The notes under the pieces are model-generated. The model worked only from the letters and a program-made list of their open reading frames with translations, made no database searches and was not told the DNA's origin. The position numbers and the translations under genes were made by a program. This document shows, in pieces, positions 9,095 through 19,991 of a DNA stretch of 64,000 nucleotides. The stretch is from Bog-375 sp049587755 (GTDB taxonomy: Bacteria; Acidobacteriota; Terriglobia; Bryobacterales; Bryobacteraceae). Every line of letters starts with the position of its first letter. Position 1 is the stretch's first letter. The DNA lies in the NCBI GenBank assembly GCA_049587755.1, contig JBAVEN010000020.1, positions 1 through 64,000 of the forward strand, given 5' to 3'.

Positions 9095-10501
9095 CTAGGT
9101 AAGGTCTAAGCCCAGGAATTTCAAGGCATTGCCGTAGCAGATGTTGCGGATCATGGGGCCTGCCAAGTCGTCGGAATCAGGGAGTTCCCCGGCCTCCATG
9201 TCGCGGCCGAACAGGTCGCAAAGGACGCGCCGGAAGTACTCGTGGCGCGGATAGGACATGAAGGACCGCGAATCGGTGATCATGCCGACGAAGCGGGAAA
9301 TCAGGCCGCAGTTGGAGAGGGCGTTCATCTGCCAGGTCATGGCTTCCTTCTGGTCGAGAAACCACCAGCCGCTGCCGAACTGGATCTTGCCGGCCACCGA
9401 GCCATCCTGGAAATTGCCGATCATGGTGGCCAGCACATAGTTGTCGGCCGGGTTGAGGTTGTAAAGCACCATTTTGGGGAGCGCGTTCTCGCGGTCCAGC
9501 CGGTCCATATAAGCGGCCAGCGCGTCGGCCTGGGGCCAGTCGCCAATGGAATCAAAGCCGGTATCGGGGCCGAGCTCCCCGTAGCGCCGGGTGTTAGCGT
9601 TGCGGAGCGCCCCCAGGTGAAGTTGTTTAGTCCAGCCCTTGGCCGCATCCCAGCGGCCGAATTCGAGCAGCAGGAAGCCGGCAAAACGCGCTTGTTCCGC
9701 CGCCGTTGCCGCCTGGCCGCGGCGGGCCTTCTCGAAAATGGCGGCAGCCTCTTTCTCGTCGCAGAAATCGGCGAAGGTCACGTTCAGTCCGTGATCGGAG
9801 AGGCGGCTGCCCATCTGGTGGAAGAAATCGTGGCGGCGGGCGAGCGCGCTTACGAACTCGTGGAAGCTGGAGATGGCAGCGCCGCTGACCGCCTCGAGTT
9901 TCGCCACCCAGGGATTGAACAGCTCGGGCAGATGGACGTTGAATGCCTTATCGGGCCGGAAGGCGGGGAACACCTTGGTGGCCAGGCCGGAGGCGGCCAG
10001 CGCTTGGTGGCAAGACAGGTCTTCGGTGGGATCGTCGGTAGTGCAGACGGCGTTGACGCGGAACTTGCCGAGGATGCCGTGGGCGCGCAATTCGTCGGTG
10101 GCGAGCAGCTCGTTGGCGCGGTCCCAGATGCGCTGGGCGCTGGATTCGTCGAGCAACTCATCGATGCCAAAGTAGCGCTTCAGCTCGAGGTGCGTCCAAT
10201 GATAGAGCGGGTTACGCAGGGTGTTGGGCACGGTGCGGGCCCAAGCCAAGAATTTCTGGTAGGGGTCCACCGCCCCGGTGCAGAACCGCTCGTCGACGCC
10301 GTTGGCCCGCATGGCGCGCCACTTGTAATGGTCGCCCTCCAGCCAGATCTCGAATAGGTTTTTGAACTGCCGGTTGCCGGCCAGGTCGGCGGGCGGCAGG
10401 TGGCAATGATAGTCCAGGATCGGCTGCTCCTCGGCGTACTCGTGAAACAACCGCCGCGCAGTTTCGTTGCTCAATAGAAAATCGTCATGAATGAAAGACA
10501 T
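9095..10501 (-). CDS. uxaC: Uronate isomerase (glucuronate/galacturonate isomerase)
   Basis: A 468-aa member of the UxaC family, which interconverts D-glucuronate/D-fructuronate and D-galacturonate/D-tagaturonate in uronic-acid catabolism. The start is set at ATG 10501, giving the typical N terminus MSFIHDDFLLSNETARRLF; the long frame upstream is spurious. Metal-binding DYHCHLPP is near residue 30, and the family ends with SYPRHEYFRR and a conserved Asn-Ala-Leu-Lys-Phe-Leu tail. An extended -10 (TGCTATCCT) lies about 22 bases upstream. No other uronate genes are adjacent. Confidence 0.95.
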   Translation of the reverse strand: MSFIHDDFLLSNETARRLFHEYAEEQPILDYHCHLPPADLAGNRQFKNLFEIWLEGDHYKWRAMRANGVDERFCTGAVDPYQKFLAWARTVPNTLRNPLYHWTHLELKRYFGIDELLDESSAQRIWDRANELLATDELRAHGILGKFRVNAVCTTDDPTEDLSCHQALAASGLATKVFPAFRPDKAFNVHLPELFNPWVAKLEAVSGAAISSFHEFVSALARRHDFFHQMGSRLSDHGLNVTFADFCDEKEAAAIFEKARRGQAATAAEQARFAGFLLLEFGRWDAAKGWTKQLHLGALRNANTRRYGELGPDTGFDSIGDWPQADALAAYMDRLDRENALPKMVLYNLNPADNYVLATMIGNFQDGSVAGKIQFGSGWWFLDQKEAMTWQMNALSNCGLISRFVGMITDSRSFMSYPRHEYFRRVLCDLFGRDMEAGELPDSDDLAGPMIRNICYGNALKFLGLDLT

Positions 10502-10523
10502 GGACGAACCCCTCGAATCGAGC

Positions 10524-10529
10524 AGGATA
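10524..10529 (-). promoter_or_regulatory. Candidate extended -10 for uxaC
   Basis: On the minus strand the sequence reads TGCTATCCT, an extended -10, about 22 bases before the uxaC ATG. This would give a short leader of roughly 15 bases. Confidence 0.4.
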
Positions 10530-10685
10530 GCATGCTGCCGAGAGGGCCGATTGGCGGGCAAGGGGACTCGGCCGCAGCGCGGCGCCACGAAAGGCACGTG
10601 CGGCGAAGATCGCCGGCGTGACGAAAGACACCGGCGGCGTGACGGGCGCTGCTTGGGTGGCGCATTAGCGAAATTGCGAACCGAA

Positions 10686-11732
10686 TTACCGGCGGCCGGG
10701 CAGGGTGAGCTGCACGGTGTTGCCGTCATCATCGCTGACGATTTTGCTTTCCCTGCTGACCGGGGTGCGGCGGGAATAGTTGGGCGCAGCCGGCGCCGAA
10801 GCCTGCTTTGCAGGGCTGAACGGGTTGAAGGTGCCCGACCGGGCGGCGGCGATCTGTTGCGGCAATTGCGACAAGCTCTGGGCGATGGCGGCGCGTTGCT
10901 GCTCCCATGCCTGCTTCAACTCCTCTTCCGGAACATGCAGCGAGACGTCGACCGTCTTGCCGGTGACGTGGCTTTCGAGCTTGGCCTGGCTGGCGCCCTT
11001 TTGGTTCTGGGCCATCATCTGGAACATGGCGAGGGTGCCCATCACTTTTTGTGCGTCTTCGGCGGAACGCATGTGGAGCTGGGCCGCCATCTCGAGATCG
11101 GGATTCAGGGCCAGGCCGAACTCGAAGCCTTCCACGGCTTCGATGCCCTTGGGAGCGGTTTTGGACGCAGGTACTCCATCCAGACCGTCGGCCACCGCCC
11201 AGATCCAATAGCGCGCGCGCAGGGCGACGGCGGCGGCGAGAAGGTGCGCATTTGGCGCGGTTGCCGATGCGTGCCGGTCAATCGCCCGTTCCACGGTGAA
11301 GCGGTCGCCGGCGAGAAGGGTGGATGGATTGAGGAAGGCCAGCAACTGCTGCCTTTTGGCGTCCATGGGGACCAGCGGCACCTCGTGGTAGCGGCCGATG
11401 GCGGCCGGCAAGCGGGAAGCGTCGAAGCGGCCGCGCAGAACGGCCAGCATGGGCGCCTTGTTGTCCATGGAGGTACCCATGATCCACACTTCGTCCAGAT
11501 CCTTGAGCGGGTCGAAACCGATGACGGGCAGTCCCTTGGTCCACACGTCGCCGGAGGCGCTCTTCACCTGTTCGAGGACCGCCTTGCCCCAGTCCGAATC
11601 CAGTATGGCGCGAACCTGAACGCCAATGAGAATCCGGGTATTGGGCGGCACATATTGCGGCAAAGAGGGATCGGCGCCCACAAGGGCTCGGGCCGAAAGC
11701 AATAGCGCGATCAGCGCACTGGAACGCAGCAC
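10686..11732 (-). CDS. Secreted hypothetical protein, ~348 aa
   Basis: The GTG at 11732 is preceded by AAGGAG at a spacing of 8, so I prefer it to the TTG six codons upstream. The protein has a signal peptide (LRSSALIALLLSARALVGA) and then a soluble domain opening LPQYVPPNTRILIGVQVRAIL, which resembles exported DUF3352-like proteins. The C-terminal ~80 residues are Ala/Gln/Pro-rich. It probably sits in the periplasm or at the surface. No catalytic motif is recognised. Confidence 0.75.
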   Translation of the reverse strand: MLRSSALIALLLSARALVGADPSLPQYVPPNTRILIGVQVRAILDSDWGKAVLEQVKSASGDVWTKGLPVIGFDPLKDLDEVWIMGTSMDNKAPMLAVLRGRFDASRLPAAIGRYHEVPLVPMDAKRQQLLAFLNPSTLLAGDRFTVERAIDRHASATAPNAHLLAAAVALRARYWIWAVADGLDGVPASKTAPKGIEAVEGFEFGLALNPDLEMAAQLHMRSAEDAQKVMGTLAMFQMMAQNQKGASQAKLESHVTGKTVDVSLHVPEEELKQAWEQQRAAIAQSLSQLPQQIAAARSGTFNPFSPAKQASAPAAPNYSRRTPVSRESKIVSDDDGNTVQLTLPGRR

Positions 11733-11882
11733 GAGAGTTTCTCCTTGCAACCAGCATGGCGCGTCACCACGCCGGTCCGCCAGATGTCTTGGGTTAGCAG
11801 CGAATTACTGACAATTGGGGCCCAGTGAGGGAGACACTTTCGGGAAGGGCGAGGACAAGCGTGTAGCGGAAGTGGGAGCCGG

Positions 11883-12110
11883 CTATTCCTGCATCGGCAT
11901 CTGGTGCTCGATGTCGCGCCAGGCGCTGATCTTGAGACGGCGGCAAACCCAGCAAAGCGGCTCGTCGGAGCCATCGGCGGTCTCGGCGCCGCAAACCGAA
12001 CATTTGCCGCCCGGCTTCTTCAAGTGGTCGGCGGATATGGCCTGGCGGGCCAGTTCCAGCAATTCCGCAGGAACCACCTGGTCGGGTTTCGGATTCAGCT
12101 TACGTCGCAT
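11883..12110 (-). CDS. Small zinc-ribbon protein, 75 aa
   Basis: A helical N-terminal half is followed by two CxxC knuckles (CSVC and CWVC, 15 residues between pairs), a single zinc ribbon. The C terminus is short and acidic. Function is unknown; such proteins often bind nucleic acid or protein. It is co-directional with another small zinc-ribbon gene upstream (12205-12387). Confidence 0.6.
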   Translation of the reverse strand: MRRKLNPKPDQVVPAELLELARQAISADHLKKPGGKCSVCGAETADGSDEPLCWVCRRLKISAWRDIEHQMPMQE

Positions 12111-12204
12111 GGCATCCCGCTACTCATCCCACTATGGCAGAAACCGCACAGACGGACAAGTCGTTCCTTGGCTAACTCGTACTAAGCGGGCTAACCGTGA
12201 CCGG

Positions 12205-12387
12205 TCAGGCGGCTTCTGGAATCTGCACAATCACCGCAACCTCTAGCGATGACTGGCATCGCGGGCAGCGTTGTCCCGCAGCCACCCTGGCGCGTTCGCC
12301 CCGCAAATCAAGTTCAGCCGGAACCGTGTGGGTGCAGATCGGACAATAGACCTGCCCCAGCGCATGGCGTTCAACAAGTGCTTTCAT
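12205..12387 (-). CDS. Small zinc-ribbon protein, ~60 aa
   Basis: CPIC and CPRC knuckles about 26 residues apart form a probable zinc-binding beta ribbon. ATG 12387 has GAGGGG 8 bases upstream; ATG 12393 is also in frame but too close to that site. The gene diverges from the DUF3467 gene, sharing about 100 bases of upstream sequence. Function unknown. Confidence 0.55.
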   Translation of the reverse strand: MKALVERHALGQVYCPICTHTVPAELDLRGERARVAAGQRCPRCQSSLEVAVIVQIPEAA

Positions 12388-12482
12388 GACCATTTCCCCT
12401 CACTCCATGGGACGCAGATAGCAAGCCCGAGGTTTTTAAAAATTGCTGAAGATTCTCAAACTTCCTCGGGCGGGACGGGTGC

Positions 12483-12488
12483 TACGCT
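12483..12488 (+). promoter_or_regulatory. Candidate -10 (leaderless type) for the DUF3467 gene
   Basis: TACGCT ends 6 bases before the ATG at 12495, which would place the transcript start close to the start codon. There is no Shine-Dalgarno sequence in between. Confidence 0.3.
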
Positions 12489-12494
12489 GAGACC

Positions 12495-12785
12495 ATGACT
12501 CCAGTCCCGCCAAAAATCCAACTGATCCAGGCGCCCGAGTACCGCGAGAACTACGCCAACAGCGTCCAGGTGCGGGTGAACCTCTGGGACTTCTTTCTGC
12601 TGTTCGGCCGCGTCAGCCAAAGTACGCCGGAGAACCTGGCGATACAGAACTTTCAGGGCATCTATTTGAGCCCGCAGCAGGCCAAGGCGGTGCTCAATGT
12701 GCTGCAGCAGAACGTCACCCAGTATGAGAACGCGTTTGGCGAAATCAAGCTCGATCCGCAGGCCGGCGGCGGGGTTGTGCAGTAG
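12495..12785 (+). CDS. DUF3467 domain protein
   Basis: A 96-aa protein with the DUF3467 pattern: YANSVQVRVNLWDFFLLFG near residues 16-35, then GIYLSPQQAKAVLNVL and YENAFGEIKL. Members are small, soluble and widespread, often near secretion or stress genes, with no proven activity. This copy lacks a Shine-Dalgarno site, consistent with a leaderless message. Confidence 0.85.
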   Translation: MTPVPPKIQLIQAPEYRENYANSVQVRVNLWDFFLLFGRVSQSTPENLAIQNFQGIYLSPQQAKAVLNVLQQNVTQYENAFGEIKLDPQAGGGVVQ

Positions 12786-12906
12786 CCCCCTTCGAGGTGG
12801 CTTGTAGACCGGCACGCGCTGCCAGCAAGCTGCTGCACAAGTATTTACACCGTAATCGGTCCGCTTATCCGTAATTCTGATACCATGTTGCTTCCGAGGA
12901 AGTGTA

Positions 12907-15282
12907 GTGTTTATCATCACCCGCAGGAAACAGTTCGGCCCAACGACATTTTTGTGGGAAGTGGCCGCTCCGGAGGTGGCGCGGGCGGCGTGGCCGGGCC
13001 ATTTCATCATGGCCCGCATCGACCAGCACGGTGAACGTATCCCATTGACGGTAGCGGACTTCGACGCCGCACGCGGCACTGTAACGGTGGTCATCCAGGC
13101 GGTGGGAAAAACCACCTTCGAGATGATGACGCTGGCCGAGGGCGATTCGATTCTGGATTTCATCGGGCCGCTGGGCTTGCCGAGCCACATTCGCAAGCTG
13201 CCGGGCACGGTGGTGCTGGTAGGCGGCGGCCTGGGGGTAGCGCCGGTGTATCCGCAACTGCGCGGGTACAAGCAGATGGGCAACCGCACGATCTCAATCG
13301 TGGGGTTCCGCAGCCGCGACCTAGTGTTCTGGGAAGACGAGTTCCGCGCGGTGAGCGATGAGCTGATCGTCACCACCGACGACGGCAGCTACGGGCGCAA
13401 GGGCTTCGTTACCCACGCGCTGGCGGACGTGCTGGCGCGGGTGACGGATGTGAGCGAAGTGGTGGCGATCGGGCCGATTCCGATGATGAAGGCGTGCGCG
13501 GAGACGACGCGGCCGTTCGGCCTGCCCACCGTGGTGAGCCTGAATTCGATCATGGTGGATGGCACCGGGATGTGCGGATCGTGCCGCGTGACGGTGGGCG
13601 GCAAGATGAAATTCGCCTGTGTGGACGGCGCCGATTTCGACGGCCACCTGGTGAATTTCGATGAGCTGTCGCTGCGCCAGAAGCGTTTCGAGCGGGAGGA
13701 AAAGGCGGCCCTGGAACGGTTCCGCGGGGAATCCGCCAAGCTGGCCAGCCTGCGCGCCCACGTGGAATTGAGCGGCGCGGTGATTTCGACTTGCGAGCTG
13801 CCGGAACCCGACGCTGCGCCGCCGGCGCCGCTGGGGCCGAAGAACCTCAAAACGATTCCGCGCGAGCGAGCGCCGATGCCGCAGCAGCCGGCCGAAGCGC
13901 GCATCCACAATTTCGACGAAGTGACGCTGGGGCTGTCGCTCGAAAGCGCGTTGCACGAAGCCGAGCGCTGCCTGCGCTGCAAGAAACCGCGCTGCGTGCC
14001 GGGCTGCCCGGTGGGCATCGATATTCCAGGCTTCATCGCGGCGCTGCAACGCAAGGACATCAAGCGGTCGTACCAGATTCTGAAGGCGTCCAACGCGCTG
14101 CCGGCGGTGTGCGGGCGCGTCTGCCCGCAGGAATCGCAATGCGAGGTGACCTGCGTGGTGGGCGCCAAGTACCAGCCGGTGGCGATCGGGCGGCTGGAGC
14201 GGTTCGTGGCCGATATGGCGATGGGGCGCGGCTGGGAGGAACCGGCGGCGGCGACCGGCGGGGCGAAAAAGCGGGCGGCGATTGTCGGCTCGGGGCCGGC
14301 CGGCCTGGCGTGCGCCGGCGACCTGGCGCGCCACGGCGTGGCGGTCACGGTTTTCGAAGCACTGCACGTGGCCGGCGGCGTGTTGAAATACGGCATCCCT
14401 GAATTCCGCCTGCCCGACGTAATTATCGACGCCGAAATCGAAAACCTGAAGAAGCTGGGCGTCGAGATCCGGCTTGACACCATCATCGGCAAGCTGTTCA
14501 CCGTTCCGCAGTTGCTGGGCGAAATGGGCTATGACTGCGCATTCGTAGGGACCGGCGCCGGCTCGCCCAAATTCGCCGGAATTCCGGGAGAGGCGCTGAA
14601 CGGCGTGTTCTCCGCCAACGAATTCCTGACGCGTGTCAACCTGATGCGCGGCTACAAGCAGCCGCTGTACGACACGCCGGTGGGGCTCGGCAAGCGGGTC
14701 GCGGTGGTGGGCGCGGGCAACACGGCGATGGATGCGCTGCGCGTCTCGAAGCGGATGGGCGCCGACAGCGTGACCTGCGTCTACCGGCGGTCGCGGCGCG
14801 AATCGCCGGCGCGTGTCGAGGAGCTGGAACACGCCATCGAAGAGGGCATCGACTTCATGTGGCTGACGGCGCCGGTGGAAATCGTCGGCAATGCGGCCGG
14901 GTGGGTGACCGGCATGCGCTGCCAGAAGATGGAGCTGGGCGAGCCGGACGCTTCCGGGCGGCGCTCGCCGGTGCCGATCCCCGGATCGGAATTCCTGCTC
15001 GATGTGGACACGGTGATCTACGCGCTGGGCACCACCGCCAACCCGATCATCGCCCAGACGTCGCCGGGCCTCAATGTCAATAAGTGGGGATACATTCAGG
15101 TGGACGAGCGCACCGGGATGACCTCGATTCCGGGCCTGTTCGCGGGCGGCGACATCGTCACCGGAGCGGCCACGGTGATTCTGGCGATGGGCGCCGGCAG
15201 GCGGGCCGCGCAGGGGATGCTGGAATACATGGGCCTGGCCGAGCCGAGAGCGGCCGAGCCGGCGCCGGCGGAGGTTCACTAA
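12907..15282 (+). CDS. Fused NfnA-NfnB: ferredoxin/NAD-dependent NADP oxidoreductase (DHOD-B NAD-binding subunit plus GltD-like)
   Basis: A 791-aa fusion. Residues 1-280 are an FAD/NAD-binding ferredoxin-reductase domain like PyrK/NfnA, with VGGGLGVAP at about 105-113 and a [2Fe-2S] site D218-x4-C223-x2-C226-x11-C238. NfnA is known to use one Asp and three Cys. Residues ~330-790 are GltD/NfnB-like, with cysteine clusters at about 355-370 and 402-416 for two [4Fe-4S] centres and Rossmann motifs near 462 and 600. NfnAB couples NADH and reduced ferredoxin to NADP reduction by flavin bifurcation; here both halves are one chain. The GTG start follows GAGGAAG. The next gene starts 2 bases after the stop. 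Confidence 0.85.
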   Translation: MFIITRRKQFGPTTFLWEVAAPEVARAAWPGHFIMARIDQHGERIPLTVADFDAARGTVTVVIQAVGKTTFEMMTLAEGDSILDFIGPLGLPSHIRKLPGTVVLVGGGLGVAPVYPQLRGYKQMGNRTISIVGFRSRDLVFWEDEFRAVSDELIVTTDDGSYGRKGFVTHALADVLARVTDVSEVVAIGPIPMMKACAETTRPFGLPTVVSLNSIMVDGTGMCGSCRVTVGGKMKFACVDGADFDGHLVNFDELSLRQKRFEREEKAALERFRGESAKLASLRAHVELSGAVISTCELPEPDAAPPAPLGPKNLKTIPRERAPMPQQPAEARIHNFDEVTLGLSLESALHEAERCLRCKKPRCVPGCPVGIDIPGFIAALQRKDIKRSYQILKASNALPAVCGRVCPQESQCEVTCVVGAKYQPVAIGRLERFVADMAMGRGWEEPAAATGGAKKRAAIVGSGPAGLACAGDLARHGVAVTVFEALHVAGGVLKYGIPEFRLPDVIIDAEIENLKKLGVEIRLDTIIGKLFTVPQLLGEMGYDCAFVGTGAGSPKFAGIPGEALNGVFSANEFLTRVNLMRGYKQPLYDTPVGLGKRVAVVGAGNTAMDALRVSKRMGADSVTCVYRRSRRESPARVEELEHAIEEGIDFMWLTAPVEIVGNAAGWVTGMRCQKMELGEPDASGRRSPVPIPGSEFLLDVDTVIYALGTTANPIIAQTSPGLNVNKWGYIQVDERTGMTSIPGLFAGGDIVTGAATVILAMGAGRRAAQGMLEYMGLAEPRAAEPAPAEVH

Positions 15283-15283
15283 C

Positions 15284-15910
15284 ATGCCGTCTTCCTGTCC
15301 GAAGTGCCACCGCGTTCTCGAAGAGGACGAAATCTGCTGCGCGCAGGTGCGCTACACCTGGCGCTGCAAGAACTGCCTGAAGCTGACCACCGGATTCGCC
15401 GTGCCCTATGGAAAGTGCTTCCTATGCGGCGGCCCGCTGGAGGTGATCGAGGGGCGCGAGTTGGGCGATTCGATGCGCTTTCGCGCCATCCGCGAGGCGG
15501 TGCAGTTTGAGCTGGACTCGTTCCACTTTTACAAACTGGCGCGCGATCAGGCGCAATCGCCCGAACAGCGCTCGGTGCTGGAACGGCTGTATGAAGCCGA
15601 GCTCGATCACCTGCACGAGCTCGAAGAGAAGTACCACGCGCACCTGGACCGGGAAACGGTGGAGCTCTCCGCGGACCACGACAAGCTGCTGGCGAACTGG
15701 CTGTTTCAAGGCCTCCACGTCGACCAGCAGACCGGGGTGAAGGAGCTGTACCGGATTGCGCTCGAAATGGAGCGCCGCACGCGCGACCACTTCCGCAAGC
15801 TGGCCGGGGAGCTGCCAGCGGGTCTGGAGAAAGAGCTCTGCGGCGAGCTGGCCGCCGAAGAAGAAGAGCACGTGGCGCTGCTCGAGGGCGAGCTCGAGCA
15901 GTTGGGGTAA
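15284..15910 (+). CDS. Rubrerythrin-like ferritin-fold protein with N-terminal zinc ribbon
   Basis: A 208-aa protein. The first 50 residues hold cysteine pairs (CPKC, CC, CKNC, CFLC) forming one or two metal-binding ribbons. Residues ~65-208 are a four-helix ferritin-like domain with carboxylate/His ligands (ELDSFHFYKLA, EAELDHLHELE, EMERRTRDHF, EEEEHVALLE). This is the reverse domain order to classical rubrerythrin. It follows the NfnAB fusion by 2 bases, with GGAGG inside the end of that gene, so the two are probably co-translated. An oxygen or peroxide-scavenging role fed by that reductase is a fair inference. Confidence 0.75.
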   Translation: MPSSCPKCHRVLEEDEICCAQVRYTWRCKNCLKLTTGFAVPYGKCFLCGGPLEVIEGRELGDSMRFRAIREAVQFELDSFHFYKLARDQAQSPEQRSVLERLYEAELDHLHELEEKYHAHLDRETVELSADHDKLLANWLFQGLHVDQQTGVKELYRIALEMERRTRDHFRKLAGELPAGLEKELCGELAAEEEEHVALLEGELEQLG

Positions 15911-15942
15911 GCGGGAACGCGCAAGGCTGGCTCCAGGGTGAC

Positions 15943-16044
15943 GGTCCGCCCGGTGCCCTGACAGGCCATCAGCAGGGCCCGCATGAATATCGTCATTCCG
16001 CCGCGACCGACTCCAGCCTCGATAAGATCGCCGGCAACGTTCCG
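15943..16044 (-). pseudogene. Fragment of a TylF/MycF-type O-methyltransferase
   Basis: In one minus-strand frame this stretch reads NVAGDLIEAGVGRGGMTIFM and then RALLMACQGTGRTV, close to the family core GVPGDxxETGVWRGGxxIFM...DRTVW. Neither the N-terminal half nor the following VADSFxGxP motif is present. It begins a few bases after the stop of the chimeric frame 16047-16469. It is a relic, not a working gene. Confidence 0.55.
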
Positions 16045-16046
16045 GG

Positions 16047-16469
16047 TCAACAACCTTGCGGGAGGCGCCACACGGCCTGGGCCGCGGCGGGCAAAGGGCG
16101 TCCGTCGATGACGTCCCACGCGGCAACGGGCGTGGTCCAACGGGCGCGCATCAACTGCTTGGGTCGATCCTGGTTGAAGCAGAAGCGGTCGGTGCTGGTG
16201 AACTCCGCCGGGGCTCCCCTCCCATCGACAACGACGCGCGCGCTGACGGTGCGCCCGTGGTCCGTCAACGCCAGGTCAAAAGACTGATCGATGCGGCCGA
16301 TCTTGACGTACATGCCCTCGTCGATGCCGTTCGGGTTGCGAATCGCGAGCGCTTCGGCGGTCAGGTGCTGGCGGTGAAGGCGGAGGATGAGGGCCGCCCC
16401 GACCGCGATCACGAGTAGCGCCAGCAGGCTCAGCAGGATGATCGTTGCGGCCCTGAGCGCTTTACGCAT
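16047..16469 (-). pseudogene. Chimeric remnant: alpha/beta-hydrolase N terminus joined to a DUF6544-like piece
   Basis: This 140-codon frame looks like two broken genes joined. Residues 1-60 are a membrane anchor and IRNPNGIDEGMYVKIGRIDQ, the usual N terminus of an exported proline-iminopeptidase-like hydrolase that should continue to an HGGPG oxyanion motif. From about residue 66 the text instead matches DUF6544-like proteins (TVSARVVVDGRGAPAEF, W near AWDVIDG, AVWRLPQG) and stops early. The frame may be translated, but a full domain is unlikely. It lies 19 bases downstream of the ADOP permease on the same strand. Confidence 0.5.
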
Positions 16470-16488
16470 GCCGTCCCGCCGCCATCGC

Positions 16489-18930
<2,442 letters not shown>

Positions 18931-19262
18931 GCGGGCCGCTCCTGGTGGCAGGAGGGAGCAATTCCCCTGCCATTTAGTGATGCGCGCAATATAAAGGATT
19001 TTCAGTTTCGAAAAACTCTTTGTAATCCTTTTGAAACAAAGCGCTACGCCAGCATTCACGATCTTGGCAACCGGCTGCCCAGAATCGGACAGTGTCTCAG
19101 GGCATAGTCCGTGCTTTGCGTCTTAGGGAGCCGCAGAGTGGAGATTTGGACGGGCAAGCCGATGCATGCCCCACCTCAACCACCGCTATACCGCGATTGC
19201 CCACATCGCGCCTCCCCTGATAGACTGAAAAGTTCAAGTCTTTCCAACTTTGGGGTCCCAAT
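18931..19262. other. Divergent intergenic region, 332 bases
   Basis: It carries the promoter of the ADOP gene on the minus strand (TATATT at 18988-18993) in an unusually AT-rich 80-base tract. Toward the plus-strand gene it has a GACTGAAAAGTTCAAGTC imperfect palindrome near 19224-19241. No RNA gene or ORF is convincing. Confidence 0.4.
18988..18993 (-). promoter_or_regulatory. Candidate -10 for the ADOP permease gene
   Basis: Minus strand TATATT lies about 58 bases before the ATG in an AT-rich tract, with a weak TTTTTC at the -35 distance (16-base spacer). Confidence 0.35.
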
Positions 19263-19961
19263 TTGAAGGTCTACGTTCTGATACCTGTTCTTTTTCTCGG
19301 TGCCGTGGCAATGGCGGAGGAGTCTTCCGACGGCGCCGAAGCAATCGTGCGCAATTATTGTGTGGCGGCGCAGAACCAGGCCGCTCCTCCCGGGGCCTCG
19401 ACGATGGAAGTGGAAATCCAAGGGGCGCTGCCGAAACTCAGCAAGACCGGCAAGCTGCACGCGTTGCGGCGGATTTCGGCCTTGGGCCGCATCACATACG
19501 AGGTGCTGGGATTTGAAGGCGATGGAACGGTGAAGCGCGACCTGATTGCCCGCTACCTGGCCGCGGAAATCAGGGCGCAGCAGGATCACGCGGCCGCCAT
19601 GGCAGTAACACCGGACAACTACCGCTTCCACTTTAAGGGCCGCTCGGAATTGGACGGGCGCCAAGTTTACTGGTTCCAGGTGGCGCCGAAGCACAAGGCC
19701 CAAGGCCTTTACAAAGGCGACCTGTGGATCGACGCAGTCACTTACCTGAAGGTGCAGGAGTCAGGTTACCTGGTGAAGAGCCCGTCGATATTCCTGAAGC
19801 GGGTGGCCTTCACGCGAAAATACGAAACCCGGGACGGCCGGGCGGTGCCCCTGCGAATGGAGAGCGTGGTGGATACACGCCTGGTGGGGCGCGCGGAACT
19901 GACCATCGACTATAGCAATTACGCATTGGACGAAACCGATGCCATGGACGATGCCCGGTAG
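19263..19961 (+). CDS. Secreted protein resembling outer-membrane lipoprotein-sorting (LolA-like) domains
   Basis: 232 aa starting at TTG 19263, with a signal peptide ending at AMA (about residue 18). The body has the run of beta strands seen in LolA/LppX-like folds: YRFHFKGRSELDGRQVYWFQV, KGDLWIDAVTYLKVQESGY, RKYETRDGRAVPLRMES, RAELTIDYSNY. It is probably periplasmic and lipid- or lipoprotein-binding. It sits 30 bases before hpnJ and may share its message, but a direct hopanoid role is a guess. Confidence 0.7.
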   Translation: MKVYVLIPVLFLGAVAMAEESSDGAEAIVRNYCVAAQNQAAPPGASTMEVEIQGALPKLSKTGKLHALRRISALGRITYEVLGFEGDGTVKRDLIARYLAAEIRAQQDHAAAMAVTPDNYRFHFKGRSELDGRQVYWFQVAPKHKAQGLYKGDLWIDAVTYLKVQESGYLVKSPSIFLKRVAFTRKYETRDGRAVPLRMESVVDTRLVGRAELTIDYSNYALDETDAMDDAR

Positions 19962-19991
19962 CCGGCGGCACGCGCCGGGCGGGGGGAATGC

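Noticed and set aside
13321..15285. 654-codon minus-strand frame opposite the NfnAB fusion
   Set aside because: Shadow frame in GC-rich DNA, composition dominated by Arg/His/Ala, while the plus strand has clear Fe-S and flavin motifs.
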